Positions 55,256 to 64,000 of a stretch of DNA of 64,000 bases are shown here, piece by piece (the first letter of the stretch is position 1; every line of letters begins with the position of its first letter). The notes under the pieces were generated by a model, which saw only the letters and a program-made list of their open reading frames with translations, was not told the origin of the DNA and did no database searches. A program made the translations under genes and the position numbers. The DNA comes from an uncultured Pelagibacteraceae bacterium (GTDB taxonomy: Bacteria > Pseudomonadota > Alphaproteobacteria > Pelagibacterales > Pelagibacteraceae), in NCBI GenBank assembly GCA_902611845.1, contig CACMAX010000004.1, forward strand, positions 1 to 64,000, written 5' to 3'.

Positions 55256-57087
55256 TAACTTTCCAAGAAACTTTTAAGTTGTTTGGATCTACTTGGGTGT
55301 TTTAACTTTCTAAGAGCTTTAGCTTCAATTTGTCTAATTCTTTCTCTTGTTACTGAAAATTGAAGTCCAACTTCTTCTAAGGTATGGTCAGTATTCATTC
55401 CAACGCCAAATCTCATTCTTAAAACTCTTTCCTCTCTTGGTGTAAGAGTTGAAAGTATTTTTGTGGTTGCTTCACTTAAATTAGATTTGATTGCTTGCTC
55501 TAGAGGCGCCAATGCTTTTGTATCTTCTATAAAATCTCCAAGACTGCTATCTTCTTCATCACCTACTGGTTTCTCAAGAGATACTGGTTCCTTAGAAATC
55601 TTTAAAACTTTTCGAACTTTTTCCAAAGGCATTCTTAATTTTTTCGCAAGTTCCTCAGGTGTAGCCTCTCTTCCAAATTCACTTAATATCAATCTTTGCG
55701 TTCTTACAATTTTATTAATTGTTTCAATCATATGAACTGGGATTCTTATTGTTCTAGCTTGATCGGCAATTGACCTGGTAATTGCCTGTCTAATCCACCA
55801 AGTAGCATAAGTTGAAAATTTGTATCCTCTTCTATATTCAAATTTATCAACGGCCTTCATTAATCCTATATTTCCCTCTTGTATCAAATCTAAAAACTGC
55901 AATCCTCTATTAGTGTATTTTTTAGCAATAGAAATTACTAATCTTAAATTAGCTTCTACCATCTCTTTTTTTGCTATTCTGGACTCTTTCTCACCTTTTT
56001 GTACTCGACTGACAAGTTTTTTATATTCTGTTACTGATAATCCCAATTTGTGGCTTATTTCAATTAGTCTATCCCTAATGTTTTTAAATTCATTTTTATT
56101 TTTTTGAAAAAATTTCTTCCAGGTCTCATTAGTATCTAAAAAATCTTTGAAATTTGGATTAATTTCATTTCCAATATAAAATTTTATGAATTCATCTCTT
56201 GAAATATTAGAAGCAATCGCAAGCCTAAGCAAATTTCCCTCTAAAGAAATTATTTTTTTGTTTTCTGAGTAATGTTTTTGAACTAGATCCTCTAATACAG
56301 ACGGTGATAATTGTAAAGATTTAATGTATTCAAGAATATCATCAACTATTTTTTTATAATTTTTTTCTTTAGATGTTGAGAATTTTTTCGCATCTAAAAC
56401 ACATGCAAGCTTTTCTTTTTGATATTTGATTAATTTGTTATACTCTTTTGTTAATGTGTGAACAGTTTCTAAAACTTTTGGCTTAATTTCAGTCTCCATT
56501 GCTGCAAGTGTTGGGTTGAATTCATCATCATCATTGCTGGTATTATTTGTTTCCTCTGAATTATCATCATCATCTTGTTTTTTTTGTTTTGATGCGTTGT
56601 TATTATCATCATCATCCATATAATTTGTGTCGATATCAATAATTTCTCTAACTAGTATTTCATCATTTTGTAATTTTTTATCCCACTCAAAAAATTGTTG
56701 GGCTGTAATGGGGCTCTGGGATAAAGCGTTAAGCATAACATCCTTGCCTGCTTCTATTCTTTTAGCTATTGCTATTTCACCTTCACGTGAGAGCAGTTCT
56801 ACACCACCCATCTCTCTTAAGTACATTCTTATAGGATCGTCACTTTTTTCTAGAGTTTTTCCTTCTTCTTTTGATGAGTTATCTTTTTTTCTCAATACCT
56901 TGTAATCTGATTTCTTTTCTACAAGAATGATATTTTCATCGAGTATGTGAATAAACGCTTGAGCAAGATTTTCATTTGATAAATTCCTTTTTCCTAAAGA
57001 TTTATTCAATTCCTCATGCGTAATAAATCCTCTATGGATCCCACGACCCATTAGTCTTGCAAATGATTTAGTAATTATTCGTTCCAC
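55255..57087 (-). CDS. rpoD: RNA polymerase primary sigma factor (sigma70)
   Basis: 610 residues. Region 1.1 at the start, then region 1.2 ([22 protein letters not shown]), the acidic non-conserved insert ([22 protein letters not shown]), region 2 ([57 protein letters not shown]), region 3 and region 4 ([50 protein letters not shown]). It directs RNA polymerase to housekeeping promoters. dnaG lies 65 bases upstream, and the stop codon overlaps a tRNA by one base. Confidence 0.98.
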   Translation of the reverse strand: MERIITKSFARLMGRGIHRGFITHEELNKSLGKRNLSNENLAQAFIHILDENIILVEKKSDYKVLRKKDNSSKEEGKTLEKSDDPIRMYLREMGGVELLSREGEIAIAKRIEAGKDVMLNALSQSPITAQQFFEWDKKLQNDEILVREIIDIDTNYMDDDDNNNASKQKKQDDDDNSEETNNTSNDDDEFNPTLAAMETEIKPKVLETVHTLTKEYNKLIKYQKEKLACVLDAKKFSTSKEKNYKKIVDDILEYIKSLQLSPSVLEDLVQKHYSENKKIISLEGNLLRLAIASNISRDEFIKFYIGNEINPNFKDFLDTNETWKKFFQKNKNEFKNIRDRLIEISHKLGLSVTEYKKLVSRVQKGEKESRIAKKEMVEANLRLVISIAKKYTNRGLQFLDLIQEGNIGLMKAVDKFEYRRGYKFSTYATWWIRQAITRSIADQARTIRIPVHMIETINKIVRTQRLILSEFGREATPEELAKKLRMPLEKVRKVLKISKEPVSLEKPVGDEEDSSLGDFIEDTKALAPLEQAIKSNLSEATTKILSTLTPREERVLRMRFGVGMNTDHTLEEVGLQFSVTRERIRQIEAKALRKLKHPSRSKQLKSFLES

Positions 57088-57152
57088 AATATAAAGTTTG
57101 AAGGACTTATATAATGTCTATTATAAAAAAATCTATGCGATTTTTTTTAATT

Positions 57153-58928
57153 TTAGTTGATTTTTTGTTGTTTTTTTAACTCTTTTATCTCATTAAATGT
57201 TGTCTCGCTCATATCTTCAGAAAATTTTGATTCTAACTCGGATATTCTCTGCTCTAGTTCATAATTTTTTAGATCTTGAATAATTTCACTAAAAATTTCC
57301 AAAATTTTTTCTTCATCTGTAAAATTTTTTGAAATTATATGTTTGACTGAAGCATAATTCATAACTCTTTTAATCAAATTTTTATCCACATTTAATTTTT
57401 GAACATCTAATTTTAGTAAATTTTCCGATTGATTTAAAATTTCGGCAAATAATTGCTTATTTTCATCACTATATAATTTTACATTATCAATTAAATGAAA
57501 ATTTTCGTAAATTAGATTTGGTTTCGTAAGCAAGATATATAAAAATGAGAATTCTTTTATTTCAAATGATCGCAACGATTTCGTTTCATTAAAGTAACTT
57601 TTCGTTTTGGCTAAAGATTTCGGAAATATTTTATAATTTTTATTTAATTTTGAATTAATATAAGGCGTTAATTCAGAAATTTTTTCCAGAAAATATTCTA
57701 AAGTATATTTTTTTACAAAACTATCTTTAATATTTGATGCAATCTCTCTTAGTTTTTTTTCAAAAATAGCTCTTGAACTAGGACTTTCACTTGTTTGACT
57801 CATATAATGTTCAAAAATAAATTTATGTATAGGTATAGTTTTCTGTTTTGAGATTTCTAAAAATTTCTCTTTACCAAATTTATTTACATAATTATCTGGA
57901 TCTAAATTATCTTCTAAAAGCAAGAATGAAATTTTTTTTTCAGGTTTTAACTCATCGATAATATTCTCTGCGGCTCTTAATGCAGCTTTATAACCACTTT
58001 GATCTCCATCAAAGCATATTATTATATGGTTATAAAATTGATTCAAAATTTGAACCTGTTTGCTTGTCAAAGCAGTTCCAAGATTTGCAACAGTATTTTC
58101 TATTCCATTTTTAGATAAACCTATAACATCCATATATCCTTCGACCAAATATACATCCTCTAATTTATTTGATAGCTTTCTTGCTTTATCAAGATTATAT
58201 AAATTTGACCCTTTGTTGAAAAATGGTGTCTCAGGTGAATTAATATATTTAGCTAAATTTTTATTATCCTCTACTATTCTTCCACCGAAACCTATTACAT
58301 TACCCGATATATTCTTTATAGGAAAAATTATTCTGTTTCTAAATCTTGATATATATTTCTTTCTCTTCTCATCAAAGTAAAATAAGCCTGTGTCTTTTAT
58401 AATTTCTTCATCAAAATCTTTTTTTAGCTTTTCATAATAATCTAAATCCTCAGTCACAAAACCAATGTTAAAATTTTTTACCTCGACACCAGATAATCCT
58501 CTTGCTTTAAGGTATTTTTTTGCCTTAATTGAATTTTCATTTTTTAACAATTGATTTTTATAAAATTCAGAAAAATTATTACATATAGATTTATACAATT
58601 TCCATTTATTCTCTCTTTCCTCGTCTTGTTTTGAAAATGTATACGGCTGCATACCTGCAAGATTTGAAAGCATTTTGACTGCTTCACCAAATCTAAGGCT
58701 CTGAGTTTTCATTACAAAATCAAAAATGTTTCCATGTTCGCTAGTACTAAAGCAATGGTAAAATTCCTTTTCATCATTGACAGTAAATGATGGGGTTTTT
58801 TCTGTTTTAAATGGGGATAAACCAACAAACTCCTTACCTCTTTTTTTAAGTTTAACGGTTTTAGAAACAACTGTTGAGACTTTCAATCTACTTTTAATTT
58901 CGTCTAAATATTCCTTTGGATATTTCAT
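57153..58928 (-). CDS. dnaG: DNA primase DnaG
   Basis: 591 residues. The zinc-finger-like N-domain, a primase core, the Toprim segment VYLVEGYMDV and a C-terminal helicase-binding region are in the usual order. Unusually, three of four CHC2 zinc ligands are replaced: GLSPFKTEKTPSF has S38 and K41 for C and H, and YHCFSTSEHGN keeps C59 but has T62 for the last C. The fold is otherwise conserved. It makes RNA primers for replication. The ATG shares one base with the yqeY stop, and rpoD follows, giving the yqeY-dnaG-rpoD macromolecular synthesis operon. Confidence 0.95.
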   Translation of the reverse strand: MKYPKEYLDEIKSRLKVSTVVSKTVKLKKRGKEFVGLSPFKTEKTPSFTVNDEKEFYHCFSTSEHGNIFDFVMKTQSLRFGEAVKMLSNLAGMQPYTFSKQDEERENKWKLYKSICNNFSEFYKNQLLKNENSIKAKKYLKARGLSGVEVKNFNIGFVTEDLDYYEKLKKDFDEEIIKDTGLFYFDEKRKKYISRFRNRIIFPIKNISGNVIGFGGRIVEDNKNLAKYINSPETPFFNKGSNLYNLDKARKLSNKLEDVYLVEGYMDVIGLSKNGIENTVANLGTALTSKQVQILNQFYNHIIICFDGDQSGYKAALRAAENIIDELKPEKKISFLLLEDNLDPDNYVNKFGKEKFLEISKQKTIPIHKFIFEHYMSQTSESPSSRAIFEKKLREIASNIKDSFVKKYTLEYFLEKISELTPYINSKLNKNYKIFPKSLAKTKSYFNETKSLRSFEIKEFSFLYILLTKPNLIYENFHLIDNVKLYSDENKQLFAEILNQSENLLKLDVQKLNVDKNLIKRVMNYASVKHIISKNFTDEEKILEIFSEIIQDLKNYELEQRISELESKFSEDMSETTFNEIKELKKQQKIN

Positions 58929-59389
58929 TAGCTATTGAGTAAATTTTTAATAATCTGTCCTGCCTTAGAAAAATCAACTGTATCAGCATGGTTTTTTTTT
59001 AATTCACCCATCACTTTACCCATGTCCTTTAATGAAGAGGCCCCAGAGTTTTTTATAATTTCTTCACAAATCTTTTCTGTATCGGCTTCAGATAATTGCT
59101 TAGGCAGATACTCTGATAAAACATTAAGCTCTCCTTGTTCAATTTCTAATAAATCTGATCTATTATTTTTTTTATATATTTCAATTGATTCGGATCTTTG
59201 TTTGATCATTTTTTTTAAGAGTTTTTTAATATCCTCATCGTCCGTTTCCTTTTTATTTGGACCAGACCTATTATTAATATCCAAGTCCTTAACTCCAGAT
59301 AAAATTAACCTGTAAGTTGATATCTTGTTTTTATCTTTCGATTTTAAAGCATTTTTATAATCATTATCTATTTTATCTCTAAGGGACAT
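58928..59389 (-). CDS. yqeY: YqeY/GatB-like domain protein
   Basis: 153 residues from MSLRDKIDNDYKNALKSKDK, the usual YqeY start. The body (RLILSGVKDLDINNR, IKKLLKKMIKQRSESIEIY, LSEYLPKQLSEAD, DMGKVMGELKKNHADTVDFSKAGQIIKNLL) matches the YqeY family, which resembles the tail domain of the GatB amidotransferase and may influence tRNA-dependent amidation. An upstream in-frame ATG at 59551 would add 54 residues crossing the carA promoter region and is rejected. It is coupled to dnaG (TAATG). Confidence 0.9.
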   Translation of the reverse strand: MSLRDKIDNDYKNALKSKDKNKISTYRLILSGVKDLDINNRSGPNKKETDDEDIKKLLKKMIKQRSESIEIYKKNNRSDLLEIEQGELNVLSEYLPKQLSEADTEKICEEIIKNSGASSLKDMGKVMGELKKNHADTVDFSKAGQIIKNLLNS

Positions 59390-59495
59390 ACTAGAATGTA
59401 CTTCATAGACAAAATTGTTCAAAAGAAAAAATTGTATTTTTAAAAAATTATTATAGATCTGTTGCGGATAAATACGTTTTATTGTATTAACCTTT

Positions 59496-59507
59496 AACTC
59501 ATGAGTT
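59496..59507. repeat. 12-bp perfect palindrome before carA
   Basis: AACTCATGAGTT is a perfect palindrome 4 bases before the TTG start of carA, in the 122-base gap between divergent yqeY and carA. Such a site could bind a dimeric regulator; no known consensus is matched. Confidence 0.4.
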
Positions 59508-59511
59508 GTAA

Positions 59512-60705
59512 TTGACTTTAAAACGAAAAAACAAAACCTCACATCTCTCAAATTTTAACACTGCTATTTTGGTTCTAGAGAATAAATCAGTCTTCAAAGG
59601 AATTGGGCTGGGTTATAAAGGAGAAGCAACTGGCGAAGTATGTTTTAATACGTCGTTAACTGGTTATCAAGAAATTATATCTGATCCATCGTATGCGGGA
59701 CAGATAATAAATTTTACATTTCCACACATTGGAAACGTAGGAACTAATAAAGAGGATGTGGAGTCTGACAAAATATGGACTAGAGGAGTTATTTTTAACT
59801 CAGAGATAACAAATCCTTCTAATTATAGATCACTGCAAAATTTAGATAAATGGCTTAAAAAAAATAAAATAGTAGGCATAACCGGTCTAGATACTAGAAG
59901 TTTAACAAATTTTATCAGAGATAAAGGGGCTCCAAAAGGCACAATATCAAACAACAAAAATGGTAAATTTAATATTATTAGACTAATAAATAAATCAATT
60001 AAATGGCCTGGTTTAAATGGAATGGATCTGGCTCAAGAGGTCACAACTAATAAAACTTATATTTGGAAAGGATATAAAACTTGGAAAAAAAATAAGGGTT
60101 ATGAAAAAAATAAAAAGAAAAAATTTAGGGTGGTTGCAATAGATTTTGGTATTAAAAAAAATATACTTAGGTATTTTTCTGATTTCGATTGCGAAGTTAA
60201 AGTTGTTTCCTGTAAAGAAAATGTAAATAATATACTTAGTCTAAAACCTCATGGAATTTTCTTGTCAAACGGTCCTGGAGATCCTGCTGCAACAGGAAAG
60301 TATGCAATTAAAGTTGTAAAAAATTTAATAAAAAAAAATATTCCAATATTTGGGATATGTTTAGGTCATCAAATATTAGCTTTAGCTTTAGATGCAAAAA
60401 CCAAAAAGATGAAGTTAGGACATAGAGGTGCAAATCATCCAGTCAAAAATTTAATTACAAAGAAAGTTGAAATTACCAGTCAAAATCATGGATTTGAAGT
60501 TGTAAAAGAAAGTTTAAAAAAAAATACAGAAATAACTCATCTATCATTATTCGACAGTTCTATTGAAGGAATAAGATTAAAGAATAAACCAGTTTTCTCA
60601 GTTCAATATCATCCTGAGGCTAATCCAGGACCACAAGATAGTAAATATTTATTCAACAGTTTTATTAAAGACATAAGAAAATATGCCAAAAAGAAAAGAC
60701 ATTAA
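59512..60705 (+). CDS. carA: carbamoyl-phosphate synthase small subunit
   Basis: 397 residues. The N-terminal CPSase domain starts [18 protein letters not shown]; the glutaminase domain has catalytic C283 (GICLGHQ), H367 and E369 (VQYHPEA), and NGPGDP. It supplies ammonia from glutamine to CarB for pyrimidine and arginine synthesis. The start is a TTG at 59512; no ATG lies nearby in frame, and a downstream start would cut the first strand of the domain. It overlaps carB by 23 bases. Confidence 0.95.
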   Translation: MTLKRKNKTSHLSNFNTAILVLENKSVFKGIGLGYKGEATGEVCFNTSLTGYQEIISDPSYAGQIINFTFPHIGNVGTNKEDVESDKIWTRGVIFNSEITNPSNYRSLQNLDKWLKKNKIVGITGLDTRSLTNFIRDKGAPKGTISNNKNGKFNIIRLINKSIKWPGLNGMDLAQEVTTNKTYIWKGYKTWKKNKGYEKNKKKKFRVVAIDFGIKKNILRYFSDFDCEVKVVSCKENVNNILSLKPHGIFLSNGPGDPAATGKYAIKVVKNLIKKNIPIFGICLGHQILALALDAKTKKMKLGHRGANHPVKNLITKKVEITSQNHGFEVVKESLKKNTEITHLSLFDSSIEGIRLKNKPVFSVQYHPEANPGPQDSKYLFNSFIKDIRKYAKKKRH

Positions 60706-63700
60706 AAAAATTTTAGTCATTGGTGCTGGACCAATTATTATTGGTCAAGCTTGTGAATTTGATTATTCGGGAACACAAGCATGTAAAGCGTTGAAGGATG
60801 AAGGTTATAAAGTAATATTAATTAATTCAAATCCAGCAACTATAATGACTGATCCTGGTGTTGCTGATAAAACTTATATTGAACCAATATCACTGGAAGT
60901 ACTAGAAGAAGTTATCAAAAAAGAAAGGCCGGATGCTATTCTACCTACAATGGGTGGTCAAACTGCATTAAATCTTGCAATTAACGCAGAAAAAGTTGGT
61001 TTGCTTAAAAAATATAAAATTGAACTTATTGGAGCAAACTCTAAGGCAATAGCGAATGCTGAGGATAGAAAAAAATTCAGAAAAAATATGTCAGATATTG
61101 GTATCGATTTACCAAAATCAGAGATTTTGAATAAATTTTCAAACGCAAAAAAATGTTTAAACAAAATTGGCCTGCCCGCAATTATTAGACCTTCATTTAC
61201 TTTGGGAGGATTGGGTGGCGGCATTGCAAGAACAACAAAAGATTTTTTTAGGATTGTAAAAGAAGGGATGAACGAGTCTCCTCAAAATCAGGTTTTGGTT
61301 GAAGAATGTTTAGATGGCTGGAAAGAATTTGAGATGGAGGTTGTTAGAGATCGAAATGATAATTGTATAATTATTTGCTCAATAGAAAATGTTGATCCAA
61401 TGGGAACTCATACTGGTGATTCTGTCACAATAGCTCCAGCATTAACACTTACAGATAAAGAATATCAAGTAATGAGAAATGCATCTATTGCTTGCTTAAG
61501 AAAAATAGGTGTTGAGACAGGAGGTTCGAATGTTCAATTCGCCATAAATCCCAAAAATGGAAGAATGGTAATTATTGAAATGAACCCAAGAGTTTCGAGA
61601 TCATCTGCATTAGCCTCTAAAGCAACTGGCTTTCCAATAGCAAAAGTGGCCGCAAAATTAGCAGTTGGTTATACTCTTGATGAACTACAAAATGAAATAA
61701 CTAAAGTAACACCAGCTTCTTTTGAACCCACAATCGATTATGTTGTAACAAAAATTCCAAGGTTTACGTTTGAAAAATTTTCTGACACAGAAGCAATTTT
61801 AGGTACATCCATGAGATCAGTTGGTGAAGCAATGGCAATTGGGAGAAACTTCAAAGAATCTTTTCAAAAAGCCCTGATTTCACTTGAAACTGGTTTATCA
61901 GGATTAGATAATATTTTTAACTATTCAAAAAAAGAAATCCTAAAAAATTTAAAAATCAATATTCCAAACAAATTACTTCTGATTGCTGATGCTTTTAGAA
62001 AAAAAATTTCTTTAGATATTATATATAAATTATCAAAGGTAGATCCTTGGTTTTTAAATCAAATTAAGGAAATAGTTGATGAAGAAAAAATACTAATCTC
62101 AAAAGGACTGCCCAAAACTTTTGAGGAATTTAATAGAATAAAATCAATAGGCTTTTCTGACAAAAAGATCTCACAATTCACTGGTCAAAAAGAAACTATC
62201 GTCAAATCAAGAAGAAAAGCACTAAAAGTTATGCCTGTTTTTAAAAAAGTTGATACATGTGCTGCAGAATTTAAATCTTTTACACCTTATATGTATTCTA
62301 CGTATCAAAGAAATTTTTCTATTAAAACTGAATGCGAAGCTGAGCCAAGCAATAAAAAGAAAATAATAATTCTAGGTGGAGGACCAAATAGAATTGGCCA
62401 AGGTATAGAGTTTGATTATTGCTGTTGTCAGGCTAGCTTTTCTTTAAAAGAAGCAGGTTTTGAAACAATAATGATAAATTGTAACCCGGAAACTGTTTCT
62501 ACAGATTATGATACAAGTGATAGATTATACTTTGAACCTTTAATTGAAGAGTATGTTGAGAATATAATTTTAAAAGAAAAATCAAAAGGAAATCTAATTG
62601 GGATTATTGCGCAATTTGGAGGCCAAACCCCTATCAAATTAGCTAAATTTTTAGATGAAAATAAATTACCTATTTTAGGGACACAATATAAATCGATTGA
62701 TCTTGCAGAAGATAGAGACAGATTTAGAGAGTTACTTATAAAGCTTAAATTAAAACAAGCTGAAAGCGGAATAGCCTACAAATTCGATCAAGCTATTAAT
62801 GTTGCTGAAAAAATTGGATTACCTGTAGTTGTTAGACCTTCTTATGTTTTGGGTGGAAGAGCTATGGAAATTGTTCATGACAAAAGTCAATTGAAACAAT
62901 TTATAAATGAAGCCTTCAAAGCATCAGAACAAAATCCAATCTTAATTGATAAATTTATAGATAATGCGATGGAAGTAGATGTAGATGCAATTTCAGATGG
63001 AAAAGATGTTTATGTTGCTGGAATAATGCAACACATCGAAGAAGCAGGAATTCACTCAGGAGACTCTGCTTGCTGCTTGCCGCCGGTATCAATAAAGGCA
63101 AATCTTTTAAGAGAACTTAAAATACAAACAAGAAAATTAGCTCTGGCTTTAAAAGTTAAAGGATTTTTAAATATTCAATTTGCAATTAAAAATGATGAAA
63201 TTTTTGTCATTGAAGTTAATCCTAGAGCAAGCAGAACTGTACCCTTTGTTTCAAAAGCAAACGGTATTCCACTTGCAAAAATTGCATCAAGAATAATGTC
63301 TGGGGAAAAATTAAGTAAGTATAAATTAAAATACAAAACCAATAAAAAATTTGCTGTCAAGGAAGCAGTATTTCCATTCAATAAATTTCCAGATAGTGAT
63401 TTATTACTTGGCCCTGAAATGAAGTCTACTGGTGAGGTAATGGGTTTCGATGATGATTTTGGAATGGCTGTTGCAAAAAGTCAAATTGCTGCTTCTAATT
63501 CATTGCCAACTGAAGGAATGGCATTCTTATCAGTAAAAGACTCTCACAAGCAAGAAATAATAGGTGTTGCACAAAGATTAATAAAACTTGGATTCACACT
63601 TTCTGCAACCAAAGGAACATCAGAGATTCTAAAACAAAATGGGATGAAATGTAAAAAAATTAATAAAGTGAGCAGTGGTAGACCACATATAGTAGATGTT

Positions 63701-63907
63701 TTAAATTCTAAAAAAATATCTTTGGTAATAAATACTGGAGGTGGAAATTCTGAACACAGGATTAGTGATGCCAGAGCATTAAGAAGAGGGACTCTTGCAA
63801 ACAAAATTCCTTATTGTACGAATATGTCTACAGCCTATTCATTTTTAGAAGCAATAAAATCATTAAAAACAACAAAGTTAAGAGTAAAATCTCTGCAAGA
63901 TAATTAA
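60683..63907 (+). CDS. carB: carbamoyl-phosphate synthase large subunit
   Basis: 1074 residues, full length. It contains two ATP-grasp synthetase halves: the first opens [26 protein letters not shown], the second [30 protein letters not shown] near residue 560. ATP-site segments [12 protein letters not shown] and [11 protein letters not shown] are in both halves, and a C-terminal allosteric (MGS-like) domain ends the protein ([15 protein letters not shown]). It makes carbamoyl phosphate from bicarbonate, ammonia and two ATP. Operon with carA; translation coupled by a 23-base overlap. Confidence 0.98.
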   Translation: MPKRKDIKKILVIGAGPIIIGQACEFDYSGTQACKALKDEGYKVILINSNPATIMTDPGVADKTYIEPISLEVLEEVIKKERPDAILPTMGGQTALNLAINAEKVGLLKKYKIELIGANSKAIANAEDRKKFRKNMSDIGIDLPKSEILNKFSNAKKCLNKIGLPAIIRPSFTLGGLGGGIARTTKDFFRIVKEGMNESPQNQVLVEECLDGWKEFEMEVVRDRNDNCIIICSIENVDPMGTHTGDSVTIAPALTLTDKEYQVMRNASIACLRKIGVETGGSNVQFAINPKNGRMVIIEMNPRVSRSSALASKATGFPIAKVAAKLAVGYTLDELQNEITKVTPASFEPTIDYVVTKIPRFTFEKFSDTEAILGTSMRSVGEAMAIGRNFKESFQKALISLETGLSGLDNIFNYSKKEILKNLKINIPNKLLLIADAFRKKISLDIIYKLSKVDPWFLNQIKEIVDEEKILISKGLPKTFEEFNRIKSIGFSDKKISQFTGQKETIVKSRRKALKVMPVFKKVDTCAAEFKSFTPYMYSTYQRNFSIKTECEAEPSNKKKIIILGGGPNRIGQGIEFDYCCCQASFSLKEAGFETIMINCNPETVSTDYDTSDRLYFEPLIEEYVENIILKEKSKGNLIGIIAQFGGQTPIKLAKFLDENKLPILGTQYKSIDLAEDRDRFRELLIKLKLKQAESGIAYKFDQAINVAEKIGLPVVVRPSYVLGGRAMEIVHDKSQLKQFINEAFKASEQNPILIDKFIDNAMEVDVDAISDGKDVYVAGIMQHIEEAGIHSGDSACCLPPVSIKANLLRELKIQTRKLALALKVKGFLNIQFAIKNDEIFVIEVNPRASRTVPFVSKANGIPLAKIASRIMSGEKLSKYKLKYKTNKKFAVKEAVFPFNKFPDSDLLLGPEMKSTGEVMGFDDDFGMAVAKSQIAASNSLPTEGMAFLSVKDSHKQEIIGVAQRLIKLGFTLSATKGTSEILKQNGMKCKKINKVSSGRPHIVDVLNSKKISLVINTGGGNSEHRISDARALRRGTLANKIPYCTNMSTAYSFLEAIKSLKTTKLRVKSLQDN

Positions 63908-63909
63908 TT

Positions 63910-64000
63910 TTAATTGACTTTCCAATCTGTCTCAAATGTAACATAATTTACTTGAAGACATCTTCTCTCTTTTACTATTTCTTTTTTTTCCATACCGTGC
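63910..64000 (-). CDS. partial gene, C-terminal 29 codons only
   Basis: Minus-strand frame entering from the right edge and stopping at TAA (63912-63910), 2 bases from the carB stop. The visible tail is HGMEKKEIVKERR followed by CLQVNYVTFETDWKVN. Too little is present to identify the protein. Compact convergent packing with carB is the main support. Confidence 0.45.
   Translation of the reverse strand, partial: HGMEKKEIVKERRCLQVNYVTFETDWKVN

Noticed and set aside
59390..59551. 54-residue extension of YqeY
   Set aside because: It runs through the divergent carA start region and has no family similarity; MSLRDK is the normal YqeY start.

Overview
The window looks like a chromosomal segment of a SAR11-type alphaproteobacterium (Candidatus Pelagibacter or a close relative). 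The reasons are very low GC, heavy A/T runs, genes overlapping by 1-4 bases, a proteorhodopsin beside ferredoxin and ferredoxin reductase genes, alphaproteobacterial DksA and LexA-site types, and a complete but streamlined dcw cell-wall and division cluster. No database search was possible, so the lineage call is inference from these traits.

Region 1 (1-9.4 kb). A partial D-glycerate 3-kinase and a GFA-family protein are followed by a umuDC operon under a perfect alphaproteobacterial LexA box. Next come a secreted lyase-like protein, a glycosyltransferase pair separated by an unlisted 34-residue membrane peptide, and dksA. A ferredoxin / ferredoxin reductase / glutathione transferase operon lies downstream of a blue-tuned proteorhodopsin that has its own terminator.

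Region 2 (9.5-24.8 kb). Core metabolism and repair: prpE, an SMR transporter, a dihydroorotase-family amidohydrolase, ygfZ, a MazG-like pyrophosphohydrolase, fumC, an AsmA-like protein, uvrD, pepP, ligA, bamD and lpxC.

Region 3 (24.8-42.1 kb). The dcw cluster reads leftward on the minus strand: mraZ, ftsZ, rsmH, ftsL, ftsI, a murE-murF fusion, mraY, murD, ftsW, murG, murC, murB, ddl, ftsQ, ftsA, then lpxC, bamD and ligA. ftsZ sits second instead of after ftsA. A near-consensus promoter upstream of mraZ overlaps three TGGG repeats spaced 10 bp apart, a likely MraZ operator. rnpB lies just upstream.

Region 4 (42.5-45.9 kb). Envelope genes amiD, mlaA and mlaC, a CIA30-like protein, a small membrane protein and tRNA(CAU).

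Region 5 (45.9-55.1 kb). A probable genomic island inserted in the tRNA(CAU) gene. The intact tRNA is at the left end. An exact 40-bp copy of its 5' half is at the right end, still behind what looks like the native tRNA promoter. Pairs of GTTGGTAA octamers sit just inside both ends, as integrase arm sites would, but no integrase gene is present. The cargo is a DUF2167-like secreted protein, a PrsW-like protease, unknown secreted proteins, a GGWCC-type (SinI-like) restriction-modification pair, an AspBHI/Mrr-like modification-dependent nuclease, and a tightly overlapping four-gene operon (ribbon-helix-helix-like protein, 52-aa peptide, Cas4/RecB-like nuclease with four cysteines, 94-aa protein) preceded by a structured intergenic region. 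That operon is the best candidate for an undescribed defence or mobile-element module.

Region 6 (55.2-64 kb). A structurally unusual tRNA-Val(GAC) abuts and overlaps the rpoD stop codon. It is followed by rpoD, dnaG (with most zinc ligands replaced) and yqeY, then the divergent carA-carB pair and the end of an unidentified gene.
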